From contig JADKKB010000007.1 of NCBI GenBank assembly GCA_016720705.1, positions 1,612,001 through 1,676,000 on the forward strand: a stretch of 64,000 nucleotides of DNA, given 5' to 3'. Positions 1-8,131 of the stretch are shown piece by piece; the stretch's first letter is position 1; every line of letters starts with the position of its first letter. The DNA is from Chloracidobacterium sp. Its GTDB lineage: Bacteria; Acidobacteriota; Blastocatellia; Pyrinomonadales; Pyrinomonadaceae. Made by a program: the position numbers and the translations under genes. Under the pieces are notes generated by a model. The model searched no databases. It was given only the letters and a program-made list of their open reading frames with translations, and was not told where the DNA came from.

Positions 1-2
1 TA

Positions 3-164
3 ATTCCGGCCCTGTACATCATTGGGGCATCTGTAATTTTGATCGTTCTGTTTTTATATCAAACGACGGCCACGTGGCCGGGACTGCTCATCGTGCTGAC
101 GGGCGTACCCGTCTACTTTATTTGGAGAGCGCTGTCCGCACGGTCGGACACCGCTGAGCAATAG
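3..164 (+). CDS. APC-family amino acid permease, C-terminal end only
   Basis: The window opens inside a reading frame that runs from base 3 to a TAG at 162-164 (53 codons visible). It encodes two hydrophobic segments separated by a Thr-Thr-Ala-Thr-Trp-Pro-Gly turn, followed by a short charged tail. A TWPG turn followed by a last helix ending in TrpArg is typical of the C-terminus of APC-superfamily amino acid transporters. The downstream neighbour is a full-length APC permease with a 27-base gap and a strong ribosome binding site, so the two are probably a tandem pair, perhaps co-transcribed. The 5' part, substrate and start cannot be judged from this window. Confidence 0.6.
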   Translation: MPALYIIGASVILIVLFLYQTTATWPGLLIVLTGVPVYFIWRALSARSDTAEQ

Positions 165-191
165 AATCTAAATCAACCTTAGGAGGTTTCA

Positions 192-2021
192 ATGTCACTT
201 TTTGCGACTAAACCAATTTCGAGGATCATTGCCGAGGCGGCAGAGACGGGTGAGCATACCTTAAAGAAGACGCTCACTTCGCTCGATCTGACAATGCTCG
301 GTGTAGGTGCCATTATCGGTACCGGTATCTTCGTTCTGACCGGGCAGGCAGCCGGTAAGCACGCCGGCCCGGCGGTCATCATCTCGATGGTACTCGCGGG
401 TATCGTTAGTGCGTTTGCCGCACTTTGCTATTCCGAATTTGCAGCTTGCGTTCCGATCTCAGGTTCTGCTTACGCATATGGTTACGGAACTCTGGGCGAA
501 TTTGTCGCTTGGATCATCGGATGGGATCTGATCCTTGAATACGCATTCGGAGCCGCCACGGTGGCCGTCGGATGGTCAGGCTACGTGGTAAGTTTATTTA
601 GGGATACATTGGGGATACCATTCCCTCTGGCCTTAAGTAAAGGGCCATTTGAGACCATAACGCTCGCTGACGGAAGTACGGTCCACGGCATAATTAATCT
701 GCCGGGACTGCTCATCTCCGTCGCGGTGACCTTGCTACTCATCAAGGGCATCAAGGAATCGGCGAGCTTTAACTCGATCATCGTTTTGGTCAAAGTATTG
801 GTCGTCGTGCTATTTATCATCGCCGGCATCGGCTACGTCAATCCCAGCAATCTGGGTGTCGGATGCGTCGCCGGAACCGCCGGATGTGCCGAATTTATGC
901 CATACGGTTTCCCCGGCGTTGTTACCGGAGCCGCGGTCATCTTCTTTGCCTACATCGGGTTTGACGCAGTATCGACTGCCGCCCAAGAGGCGAAGAATCC
1001 GCAAAAGGACATGCCGATCGGCATACTCGGTTCGCTCGCGATCTGTACCGTTCTTTATATTCTGGTTGCAGGTATTATGGTTGGACTGGTCGACTATAAG
1101 TTGCTGACCAATGCTGCCGCACCGATCGCAGTTGCTGTTGACGCAGCCGCGCAACTCGCACAAGGGACCACAATGGGGGCGATCTTGAGCGTTTTCCCCA
1201 CGATCGTTAAGGTAGGCGCAGTTCTCGGACTGAGTTCGACAATGGTCGTGATGGTGATGGGCCAACCGCGTGTTTTCTACTCGATGTCCAAGGACGGGCT
1301 GTTGCCGAAATGGGCGTCCAAGATCCACCCGAAATACCAGACACCGCATATCACGACCGCAATAACCGGCGTGATCGTCGCTGTTCTGGCTGGAATCGTC
1401 CCGATCAGCTTGCTCGGCGAACTGGTCAGTATCGGTACGCTCTTTGCTTTCGTCATCGTCGGTACGGGAATTATAATCCTGCGGTCGTCGAACCCGAATC
1501 TGCATCGTCCGTTCAAGGTGCCGCTCTCGCCGTTCATTCCGGTTGCTACCGTAGTATCGGCTGCATACCTGATGAACAGCCTGCCGCTCGACACTTGGAT
1601 CCGTCTAATTGACTGGATGTCGATCGGCCTTGTCATCTACTTTGCGTACAGCTACACACACAGTAATCTGCGGACGATGACCAATGAGGATGCCAATGAA
1701 TCTGAATCTCGTGCCAAACCGCCGATCGCGGCGATCCTGGCTATCGTATTCACGATCGCGTTGACGCTATATCAGGTCCCTTACCTGATGAATCTTAAAT
1801 CGGAAGCGATACCAGTCAACCTCGGTATTCGCCTTTTTGCGTGGGTAGTAACCGGTCTTCTGGTTGCGATGCTGATGTATGGCAAACAGGATAACCGTGG
1901 CGGCATAGATAACCGCATTCAAAAGGTTGGCTTGATCGCATCGGTCATCAACCTTTTGGTCTGGGCCGGTATCACTTACTGGTTCTTTGCCCACTTTGCC
2001 GAACTGCACGTAGCGGGTTAG
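192..2021 (+). CDS. Cationic-type amino acid permease (APC superfamily)
   Basis: This 609-residue integral membrane protein carries the APC hallmark GAIIGTGIF at about residues 38-46 in the first membrane helix, a conserved stretch with Phe-Ala-Tyr-Ile-Gly-Phe-Asp near residue 255, and about 14-15 hydrophobic segments. The extra C-terminal helices beyond the 12-helix core match the CAT (cationic amino acid transporter) subgroup, which imports amino acids by proton- or gradient-coupled transport. The ATG at 192 is well placed, with AGGAGG at 181-186. A related permease ends just upstream, suggesting duplication. The true substrate cannot be read from sequence alone. Confidence 0.9.
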   Translation: MSLFATKPISRIIAEAAETGEHTLKKTLTSLDLTMLGVGAIIGTGIFVLTGQAAGKHAGPAVIISMVLAGIVSAFAALCYSEFAACVPISGSAYAYGYGTLGEFVAWIIGWDLILEYAFGAATVAVGWSGYVVSLFRDTLGIPFPLALSKGPFETITLADGSTVHGIINLPGLLISVAVTLLLIKGIKESASFNSIIVLVKVLVVVLFIIAGIGYVNPSNLGVGCVAGTAGCAEFMPYGFPGVVTGAAVIFFAYIGFDAVSTAAQEAKNPQKDMPIGILGSLAICTVLYILVAGIMVGLVDYKLLTNAAAPIAVAVDAAAQLAQGTTMGAILSVFPTIVKVGAVLGLSSTMVVMVMGQPRVFYSMSKDGLLPKWASKIHPKYQTPHITTAITGVIVAVLAGIVPISLLGELVSIGTLFAFVIVGTGIIILRSSNPNLHRPFKVPLSPFIPVATVVSAAYLMNSLPLDTWIRLIDWMSIGLVIYFAYSYTHSNLRTMTNEDANESESRAKPPIAAILAIVFTIALTLYQVPYLMNLKSEAIPVNLGIRLFAWVVTGLLVAMLMYGKQDNRGGIDNRIQKVGLIASVINLLVWAGITYWFFAHFAELHVAG

Positions 2022-2041
2022 TTCGGGTCGGATCGATAGAC

Positions 2042-2099
2042 GCCACGGAGTTCGTGGAGTGAAGAGCTTTCGCTCTTAGCACTTCACGAACTCCGTGGC
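2042..2099. repeat. Large near-perfect palindrome (hairpin element)
   Basis: A 20-base left arm (2042-2061) pairs with 2080-2099 with a single non-Watson-Crick position. Nested inside is a second stem, AAGAGC/GCTCTT (2062-2067 and 2072-2077), around the loop TTTC. It starts 21 bases after the permease stop. There is no T-run on either side, so it is not a classical terminator. It resembles a REP-like or miniature mobile palindrome, although a transcript-stabilising hairpin is possible. Confidence 0.6.
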
Positions 2100-2237
2100 A
2101 TGTCTATTTTGCACGAGAAAACGTAACGCGGCATATAGACTCGTATATTCCAGCGACTCTACTTTAGTCGATCTGATTTGACGATCGGCTGAAGTGAGAT
2201 CAATGATCGCCGCCGTAAGCTTGTAGCATCCAAAAGC

Positions 2238-2526
2238 CTACTGCTTCTCATTCTTGATTTTGGATCCAGGCTCTGGTTCCCGCGTTTTGATCCGGATCGT
2301 TCGTTTACTGCGGATCACCAGATCCGAGCGGTTGGTCTTTGTCGAGATATCATCCCTCTTCCCACTTCGTCCGTCTGAGCGTAGAAATCAGTGACGTATT
2401 GCTTCTTAAGTTCGTCCGCAAGGCTCTTAAACCCAACGTAAAGATTCGAACTATCCGCCGCGAAAATGCAACGCAATCGGTCAACAGTTTTCTGGAAGGA
2501 TGTAGCTAGCGAAACAAGATGGCTTC
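2238..2526 (-). pseudogene. Decayed gene remnant, possibly VWFA-related protein C-terminus
   Basis: Read on the minus strand, this otherwise gene-free stretch encodes protein-like sequence in two frames. One frame contains a stretch reading Ala-Asp-Glu-Leu-Lys-Lys-Gln-Tyr preceded by Ser-Asn-Leu-Tyr-Val-Gly-Phe. This resembles the C-terminal region of acidobacterial VWFA-related secreted proteins, which typically have ADELRxQY before a YY motif. After a Thr-Asp-Glu-Val-Gly-Arg segment the likely continuation (Asp-Asp-Ile-Ser-Thr-Lys..., ending at a TAG at 2238-2240) lies in another frame. No start codon or N-terminal domain remains. The frameshift and the family assignment are inferences from eye reading. 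Confidence 0.35.
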
Positions 2527-2590
2527 ATTCGCTGTTAACAAAAATTTATCAGTGCGGCGCCTGGCATTGAATTTCTATGCTACGTGCAAA

Positions 2591-2625
2591 AACAAAAGCG
2601 TCGGTGGTGTTCCGACGCTTTTGTT
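2591..2625. terminator. Bidirectional rho-independent terminator
   Basis: A perfect 14-bp stem (2591-2604 with 2612-2625) around a 7-base loop has A-rich left and T-rich right edges, so it can work on both strands. It lies just before the stop of the minus-strand foldase gene and after the plus-strand permease region, as expected between convergent units. Confidence 0.8.
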
Positions 2626-2668
2626 TTAAGCGTAAGTCCGAACCTACGTTTATTTATTCGAGGGGTGG

Positions 2669-4657
2669 CTATTGTGCCGGAATATTGGCCGGAACCGATC
2701 CTGGCTCAGGTTCATCAGTCTTCGCAAGAACTTCCTTGTAGATAACGATCGAGCCATTATCCTGCAGGCGTTTCTTGGTTGCCGCTAGATAGTCCGAAAA
2801 TACCGCCGTGCGTTTTTTCGACAACATCTGCTCTAACAGACTGCTTCGCTGTTTGGCGAAATCAGCGGTGTTGGCATCGTCGCGTTTGGTCACGCCGACG
2901 ACATACCAGTTATCACCGATCTTGATCGGAGTCTTGGTCACCTCACCGGATTTCATTGCGTAAACAGCATCTTCGAGTGCCTCGCTGGTCGATGCCGACG
3001 GGCCATCGCCAAGCGGTGAACCGATGATAAAGGCTTTTTGATCTTTCGCCTTCATTCCCTTTGCGATTGCGGCACCGGCGAGAGCGTCAGCACTCGCGGC
3101 ACCTGAAGCGATCTGTTTGGCGATCTCCTCGACCTTAGTACGTGCCTGATCTAGCTTTACAACGTCGAGTATCTGGGCCTTGACCTCGTCAAATTCAGCG
3201 TCTCGCGGTTCTTTGCGGTCGGCCAAAGTCGGGATGGCAAATCCGTTCTGGATCGGTGTTTTTTCGCCGACATCGCCTACTTTTTCGAGTGACGCGATAC
3301 CCTCTTCAAACTGCGGCGATGTGCCGATGTTCGGAACGTCGTCGCCGGGTTTGATATAAGAGGTCTCTTTGATCATTTCCGCAACATTCATATTAGCCTC
3401 GCCGGCAAACTGGGCGGCAGTTTTCTGAACGTCCTTGCTCTGCTTGAGAGCATCGGCGATCTTCTGGGCAAGTTCGGCGGCGACAGCGTAGGCCTTGCGG
3501 TTGCGGAGGCTGACCTCGATCTCCTTTTTGGCGTCCTCAAATGATTTTGGCACATCTTCGCCGCGGCGAAGTATGAAGTAACGGCCCTGATAGCTGATGG
3601 GCTCGGTCACGTCGCCGGGCTTCATCTTGATCAGACGCTGATACGGATCTTCGGGCTTGTTGAGATTCTCGCGGACGGGACCGCGGAGTTTACCGCCGGA
3701 CTGAGCTGAAATTGGATCTTCCGAAAAGCCCCTAGCGACCTCGGCAAAGACGGCTTCTGATACGCTATCGCCGTCCTTTTTAAGACGCGTGATAAGTTCA
3801 GCGGCCTTTTCCTGCACTTTTGATTCGAACTCAGGCTTGGCAACGCGAAGAACGATCTCCTGGCCGTTTACGCCTCCGATCTTTTTGTCGGCCGGCAGTT
3901 TGTCATACTCGGCGCGGAGCTCAGCGTCAGTGATCGGGAGCTTTTCGCCGATCTTGGCCGTGTTGACAAAGATGTATTTGATCTTTTTCTGCGGAACGCT
4001 GATGTAATAGCTTGCCTTGTTCTTTTCGAAATAAGCTTTAAGCTCTTCATCGGTCGGCTTGAGTGTCTGTGCAAGCTCGGCGGAGCTGACGGCGACGTAT
4101 GAAAGGTCAAACTTCGTGTTCTTTCGCTGAAAGTCGGTGAGCAGTTCTTCTTCCGAAACGGTAACGCCGGACGTCAGGAACGCATCGAGCTTTTTCGAGC
4201 TGATGTCGTCACGGACGCTCGTTTCATATGCGGTAATGCTGCCAAACTGGTCGATGACGTTCTGTTCGTAGATCTTTTGATCAAACGGCTTGCCTTCTTC
4301 CGGCTTGAACTGGCTTCGGATCTCGGCCGCGACCTCAGCATCGCTGGCCGTCAGCCCGAGACGCTCGGCCTCAACGCGGACGATACGAGTGCCGATCAAT
4401 CCCTCGAGGATCATTTTTGACGGAAACCCGCGACCCTGCGAGAAGCGACTGTAACTCTCTTTCTGCCGTATAAGTTCGCCGACCGTGATCTTTTCGCCGG
4501 AAACACTGGCTACGGTTTCCGTGCTGCGACCCAGGTTGGTCTGAACGCCGCTTTGCGTCGGTGCATAAAAGAGAACAAGACTCGCAACCATCAAAATGGC
4601 AAAGATCAAGATAACGAAGTTGCGTGTCTTCTCAAGACGAGTGAAAAACTTTAACAT
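2669..4657 (-). CDS. SurA/PpiD-like periplasmic peptidyl-prolyl isomerase chaperone
   Basis: This 662-residue protein has an uncleaved N-terminal membrane anchor (about residues 13-30), a SurA-N-like chaperone region (about 35-170) and a PpiC/parvulin rotamase region around residues 265-375. The rotamase region contains Phe-Ala-Glu-Val-Ala-Arg, Phe-Ser-Glu-Asp-Pro, a Gly-Gly-Lys-Leu loop and Met-Lys-Pro-Gly-Asp-Val-Thr. A second long alpha/beta region follows, as in PpiD. The family helps fold outer-membrane and secreted proteins at the periplasmic face of the inner membrane. The C-terminus ends in a Pro-rich tail. It is divergent from nadK across a 139-190 bp promoter region and terminates near the hairpin at 2591-2625. 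Confidence 0.88.
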   Translation of the reverse strand: MLKFFTRLEKTRNFVILIFAILMVASLVLFYAPTQSGVQTNLGRSTETVASVSGEKITVGELIRQKESYSRFSQGRGFPSKMILEGLIGTRIVRVEAERLGLTASDAEVAAEIRSQFKPEEGKPFDQKIYEQNVIDQFGSITAYETSVRDDISSKKLDAFLTSGVTVSEEELLTDFQRKNTKFDLSYVAVSSAELAQTLKPTDEELKAYFEKNKASYYISVPQKKIKYIFVNTAKIGEKLPITDAELRAEYDKLPADKKIGGVNGQEIVLRVAKPEFESKVQEKAAELITRLKKDGDSVSEAVFAEVARGFSEDPISAQSGGKLRGPVRENLNKPEDPYQRLIKMKPGDVTEPISYQGRYFILRRGEDVPKSFEDAKKEIEVSLRNRKAYAVAAELAQKIADALKQSKDVQKTAAQFAGEANMNVAEMIKETSYIKPGDDVPNIGTSPQFEEGIASLEKVGDVGEKTPIQNGFAIPTLADRKEPRDAEFDEVKAQILDVVKLDQARTKVEEIAKQIASGAASADALAGAAIAKGMKAKDQKAFIIGSPLGDGPSASTSEALEDAVYAMKSGEVTKTPIKIGDNWYVVGVTKRDDANTADFAKQRSSLLEQMLSKKRTAVFSDYLAATKKRLQDNGSIVIYKEVLAKTDEPEPGSVPANIPAQ

Positions 4658-4847
4658 CAGTTAATACCTACAAACCCAAAAATTCGAAAAAGATTATCTG
4701 CAAAGATAAACCGCAATTCTAACAAAAAGCGCCTTAAAATCCAATGTAAAAGTGGCGCAAGTGCAATAGATTTAAGTGTTTTGAGCCCTAAAATGCTTGA
4801 ACTTTAGTACTATTTCGTCGATGATTGAGGAGTTGCGAAATAGCTCG

Positions 4848-5699
4848 ATGGAAAATAAACAGATCAGGTCGGTCGGAATTGTCGTTAAACCCAGTCACGC
4901 GGAGGCAACAGCAACTGCGTCAGAACTCTCGTCCTGGCTTCGCCAGCGTGGCATCGCTCAACTTGGCGAACCGATCTCGGCCGACGAGATCAAGCCGGAA
5001 AATGATCTGACGCTCGATGCCGATCTGATCGTCGTACTCGGCGGTGACGGCACGATGATCTCGGCAGCCAGGCTTGTTGGCGGGCAGGACGTACTCGTGC
5101 TCGGTATTAATTACGGCAGCCTCGGATATTTAACGGATTTTCGTATCGAAGAGATGTTTCCGGCACTCGAGGCGATAGTCGCCGGTCAATATCAGATCGA
5201 CCGCCGCGAGATGCTGACCGCTGAACACTGGCGAAACGGCGAAAAGTTGGTTTCCGGCCGCGTGCTCAACGACGTCGTTATCAATAAGTCGGCACTCGCC
5301 CGCATAATCAATATCGACGTCAAGCTCAACGGCCTATTCGTCAACACATTTCGAGCCGACGGATTGATCGTCGCGACGCCGACCGGATCAACGGCATACA
5401 ATCTCTCCGCCGGCGGCCCGATCATTTATCCGTCGATGAATGCCATTGTAATGACGCCGATCTGTCCATTTACGCTCACCAATCGGCCGATCGTCGTCCC
5501 CGATGACGCCTTGATCGAAATGACGCTCGACAACGAGAACGAAGGCGTCGTGCTCAGCCTCGACGGCCAGACCGGCTATCCGATGAAGGCCTCAGACCGC
5601 GTCGTGATTCGCAAGAGTTCAACGACATTCAATCTAGTCCAGCCTGCAAATCGTAATTATTTTGATGTCTTAAGAGATAAGCTCAAATGGGGACGGTAA
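4848..5699 (+). CDS. nadK: NAD kinase
   Basis: This cytosolic enzyme phosphorylates NAD to NADP. The diagnostic GGDGT motif is at about residues 65-69, and the NAD-binding stretch with Ala-Thr-Pro-Thr-Gly-Ser-Thr-Ala-Tyr followed by Leu-Ser-Ala-Gly-Gly-Pro lies in the C-terminal beta domain. From the ATG at 4848 the protein is 283 residues, normal for bacterial NAD kinases, and starts directly before the first beta strand (Val-Gly-Ile-Val). The frame is open back to a TTG at 4797, and an ATG at 4821 is another option, but those extensions are not family-like. A GAGGAG at 4827-4832 is a slightly distant ribosome binding site. Confidence 0.92.
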   Translation: MENKQIRSVGIVVKPSHAEATATASELSSWLRQRGIAQLGEPISADEIKPENDLTLDADLIVVLGGDGTMISAARLVGGQDVLVLGINYGSLGYLTDFRIEEMFPALEAIVAGQYQIDRREMLTAEHWRNGEKLVSGRVLNDVVINKSALARIINIDVKLNGLFVNTFRADGLIVATPTGSTAYNLSAGGPIIYPSMNAIVMTPICPFTLTNRPIVVPDDALIEMTLDNENEGVVLSLDGQTGYPMKASDRVVIRKSSTTFNLVQPANRNYFDVLRDKLKWGR

Positions 5700-5739
5700 G
5701 ATAGGACCACGATGGGTACGGAGTGTGTCAGCACCGTTT

Positions 5740-6141
5740 CTACGGCTTAGCTTTGTGCGTTTTCGGCGACCGATCGACTTCGAACAGGCTGATGTGTTCG
5801 TCCTCCTCCGGTTCGAAGCCCTTGGCGATCCACTGAAATGTCTTCAAATCGCATTTACCACCGTTGGTAAAAACGATACCCTCAGCCTCGAGTAATTCTT
5901 GTTGTAGATTCAACGGTATGGTCAGACGTCCGGTCGAGCATTTTCCCTGAGAATTGATGACACGCTGCCATGGGACATTTTCACTGTCGGCCCCGCCCAT
6001 AACGTGACCGACAGTTCGTGCCGTGTAGCCATTTCCCAAAATGATCGCGATCTGGCCATAAGTCATTACCTTGCCGACCGGAATATCACGCACGATCGCA
6101 AATACGCGTCCGCGATAGAGGCTATTCTTATAGATACTCAC
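5740..6141 (-). CDS. Alkyltransferase-like protein (ATL, MGMT-related)
   Basis: This is a 133-residue protein of the O6-alkylguanine-DNA alkyltransferase fold. The active-site PCHRV of true methyltransferases reads PWQRV here, with Trp58 in place of the acceptor Cys. That is the defining change of ATL proteins, which bind alkylated DNA without repairing it directly and hand the lesion to nucleotide excision repair. The base-flipping residues are retained: Tyr28 in TYGQIA and Arg42 in ARTVGHVMG. The C-terminal extension of about 35 residues is charged and longer than in minimal ATLs. It is the last gene of a compact minus-strand operon, 5 bases after the upstream stop. Confidence 0.88.
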   Translation of the reverse strand: MSIYKNSLYRGRVFAIVRDIPVGKVMTYGQIAIILGNGYTARTVGHVMGGADSENVPWQRVINSQGKCSTGRLTIPLNLQQELLEAEGIVFTNGGKCDLKTFQWIAKGFEPEEDEHISLFEVDRSPKTHKAKP

Positions 6142-6146
6142 TAGGG

Positions 6147-6656
6147 CTAATCGGCTAATCTAACCTTCAGAGCGGTGACCTGCCGTACCCATCGCGCGTG
6201 TTTTTTCTCGACGGTCGCGATAACCTGCCAGGGTCCGTTCTTGGCATCAAGCGGTTTGTTATTTTTACTGTCGGCAATGATCACGACCTTTTCAGTGAAA
6301 TCGGGATCGAGATCCGTGAGCGAATAGACCGCTCTATACCCGTCCGCGGCCTCAACGATCAGATATTGACCGATTGTCGGGCCTTTCAGGTCTTTGCCCA
6401 ATTTTGCACCTGCGGCGGCGAGGATCGTGCGTAGTTCGACACCCTCAAATGTGGCCTCGGTCCCGTCGTGATCAATGGCTTTGACTACCGTCCGCGGATA
6501 CTTTGCAAAATCAGAGGCCGTCATTTTCAACGTCGGCTTTCCCGAAACGTCAATAGTAACTGAGGTAATAGGTTTGGAGACCGTCTTTGCTACTTGGCCG
6601 AGTCCGGTCAACGAACAAAATGCGATCAAAGCAAAAATAAAAACTGTATATTTCAT
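6147..6656 (-). CDS. Secreted molybdopterin-oxidoreductase-fold protein
   Basis: A 169-residue protein with a signal peptide (residues 1-20, ending near Gly-Leu-Gly-Gln). The mature part has Val-Ser-Gly-Lys-Pro, a Met-Thr-Ala-Ser-Asp-Phe, Pro-Arg-Thr-Val and Phe-Glu-Gly-Val-Glu-Leu stretch, and a later Asp-Gly-Tyr-Arg-Ala-Val-Tyr-Ser-Leu followed by Asp-Pro. This arrangement resembles the small stand-alone version of the oxidoreductase molybdopterin-binding domain (SUOX-like fold). No Cys ligand for molybdenum is visible, so it may bind something else or be non-enzymatic. It starts 1 base after the preceding cyclase gene and is probably co-translated with it. Confidence 0.65.
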   Translation of the reverse strand: MKYTVFIFALIAFCSLTGLGQVAKTVSKPITSVTIDVSGKPTLKMTASDFAKYPRTVVKAIDHDGTEATFEGVELRTILAAAGAKLGKDLKGPTIGQYLIVEAADGYRAVYSLTDLDPDFTEKVVIIADSKNNKPLDAKNGPWQVIATVEKKHARWVRQVTALKVRLAD

Positions 6657-6657
6657 A

Positions 6658-7293
6658 TCAAAGTTGCCTTAAAAAAGTCCTTGCCGGCGACCCGTCTCCT
6701 GTTGCTCCATCGTATTTTAGCGGGGCACAGATCAACTCGTAATCCCCCGGCGGCACTGCTCGTAGGTCAACACCTTCAAGGATGACGATCTCCTTTTCGA
6801 GTAAAGTGATATGTACCGGATGACCCGGCGAACCACTTTTTTCGATCGAGAGATAATCTATACCAACGAGGACGATGCCACTTTCGACAATATACTCAGC
6901 GGTAGGGGGCGTCAAGTAAGCAAAATCGGTCCGAAAACCGTCCTCCGGCGTCGACCAAAAAGCCGAATTTTTAGACTTGAACAACACCCGCTCGACACCC
7001 GTCAGATCCCCAACATGCTCAGGTTCGATGCCGGTGACATCCTCCGGAATGGCGATGACGCGGCACGGCCCCAGGAGTTTGTTCGGGTCCAACTCGTGTA
7101 CGCGCTTTGCACCGTCAATAAAATGGTTTGGAGCATCGATGTGCGTTGCGGTATGAACGCCAAGCGATATCTGTGAGACATTGGCCGTCGAACCGGTAGC
7201 GATCGCCTTGAACGTATTGATCTCGACGCCCGGATCACCGGCGTATACCGGCGTCTCCGAACTTACCGTGACTGTTATATCGTAGATCCTCAT
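6658..7293 (-). CDS. Cyclase/kynurenine formamidase-like metal hydrolase
   Basis: This 211-residue protein belongs to the cyclase family (PF04199), which includes KynB arylformamidase. The metal-binding signature HTATHIDAPNHF (residues 47-58) matches the family HxxTHxDxPxH. The conserved Gly-Ile-Asp-Tyr-Leu-Ser-Ile and a distal His-Xaa-Xaa-Leu-Leu-Glu region are present. KynB converts N-formylkynurenine to kynurenine, but this family also includes amidases and isatin hydrolases, so the substrate is unproven and no other kynurenine gene is nearby. The ATG overlaps the upstream stop by one base (TAATG), indicating translational coupling. Confidence 0.85.
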   Translation of the reverse strand: MRIYDITVTVSSETPVYAGDPGVEINTFKAIATGSTANVSQISLGVHTATHIDAPNHFIDGAKRVHELDPNKLLGPCRVIAIPEDVTGIEPEHVGDLTGVERVLFKSKNSAFWSTPEDGFRTDFAYLTPPTAEYIVESGIVLVGIDYLSIEKSGSPGHPVHITLLEKEIVILEGVDLRAVPPGDYELICAPLKYDGATGDGSPARTFLRQL

Positions 7294-8003
7294 TATTTGA
7301 CCACCTCAAATTTGGCGGATGTCTTGGCCAGCCTAAATGTGGTGTTGGCACCCACGCGACGCCATTTATTTTCGCCGGCAAACGTATATTTTTGTTTGTA
7401 AAAGCGAGGTGTCTTTGCCGGTTTCGCGGTTACCAGCCAGACATTTACGGCTTCGGTGTCCATAAACTCTTCGGCCTTGAACCACCCTAGGCCTCGCGGC
7501 ATACCGGACGCACATTCCATCACGTCAACGCCCACTCCGCCTTGTCCCTGATGCATACCACCGCCGTACGAGAGCGTAAATTCATCTAAGCCGTTACGAT
7601 TGATGTCACGCAGAGCGGCTACGTCAAACGTCCATCCGCTGTCCGAACCGAATATACCGACGACCTCACCATTTTCGCTGATCACGATCGCGACGACGCC
7701 TAGTCCGTTGCCTGTCTGACAGACCTGATAGAACGCGACCGTTTGCTTGGCACCGACTCGTGTAAACGAACCCTTTGCCTCGCCCGCAAATTCGGGCTCG
7801 ACGGTGCACGCATCACTCGCGTACTTTGTCCGTAGTTTTGGTATCGCATCGCGCTCGATCACAACTTTATCTGTCGCCTGCCGCCCGGCGTCTGATGCCG
7901 AAACCCCAACTCTTGGATCCACGACCACAACGGAGCTTTGAGCATTTACAACTGCCGTCATCGATAGCGCCAAAATCAGTGATACAAAAAATTTGTGTCT
8001 CAT
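7293..8003 (-). CDS. Secreted protein of unknown function
   Basis: The likely start is the ATG at 8003, because it opens directly into a signal peptide (Arg-His-Lys followed by a hydrophobic core, cleavage near Val-Asn-Ala-Gln). The frame extends to 8036 but that adds 11 residues before the signal. The mature part of about 215 residues includes Asp-Ile-Asn-Arg-Asn-Gly-Leu-Asp-Glu, which looks like an integrin/FG-GAP type calcium loop, then a Gly-Gly-Gly-Met-His-Gln-Gly-Gln-Gly-Gly stretch. No enzyme motif was recognised. It is the first gene of the operon running to 5740 and is divergent from mqnA. Confidence 0.72.
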   Translation of the reverse strand: MRHKFFVSLILALSMTAVVNAQSSVVVVDPRVGVSASDAGRQATDKVVIERDAIPKLRTKYASDACTVEPEFAGEAKGSFTRVGAKQTVAFYQVCQTGNGLGVVAIVISENGEVVGIFGSDSGWTFDVAALRDINRNGLDEFTLSYGGGMHQGQGGVGVDVMECASGMPRGLGWFKAEEFMDTEAVNVWLVTAKPAKTPRFYKQKYTFAGENKWRRVGANTTFRLAKTSAKFEVVK

Positions 8004-8131
8004 ATTGTCCAAGAATAATGTATTAGTCTGGTGCATACAACATTTGCATTGTCCGGCACTTTGTATTTACGCTAATAGGCGAGGAAGATCGATCTAGAGC
8101 ATCAGATAAATAAGGGTTCACGCGCCGGAAA

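Noticed and set aside
810..1505. Long open frame antisense to the amino acid permease
   Set aside because: It mirrors the permease's codon pattern, has no ribosome binding site and reads as low-complexity Asp/Arg/His-rich sequence.
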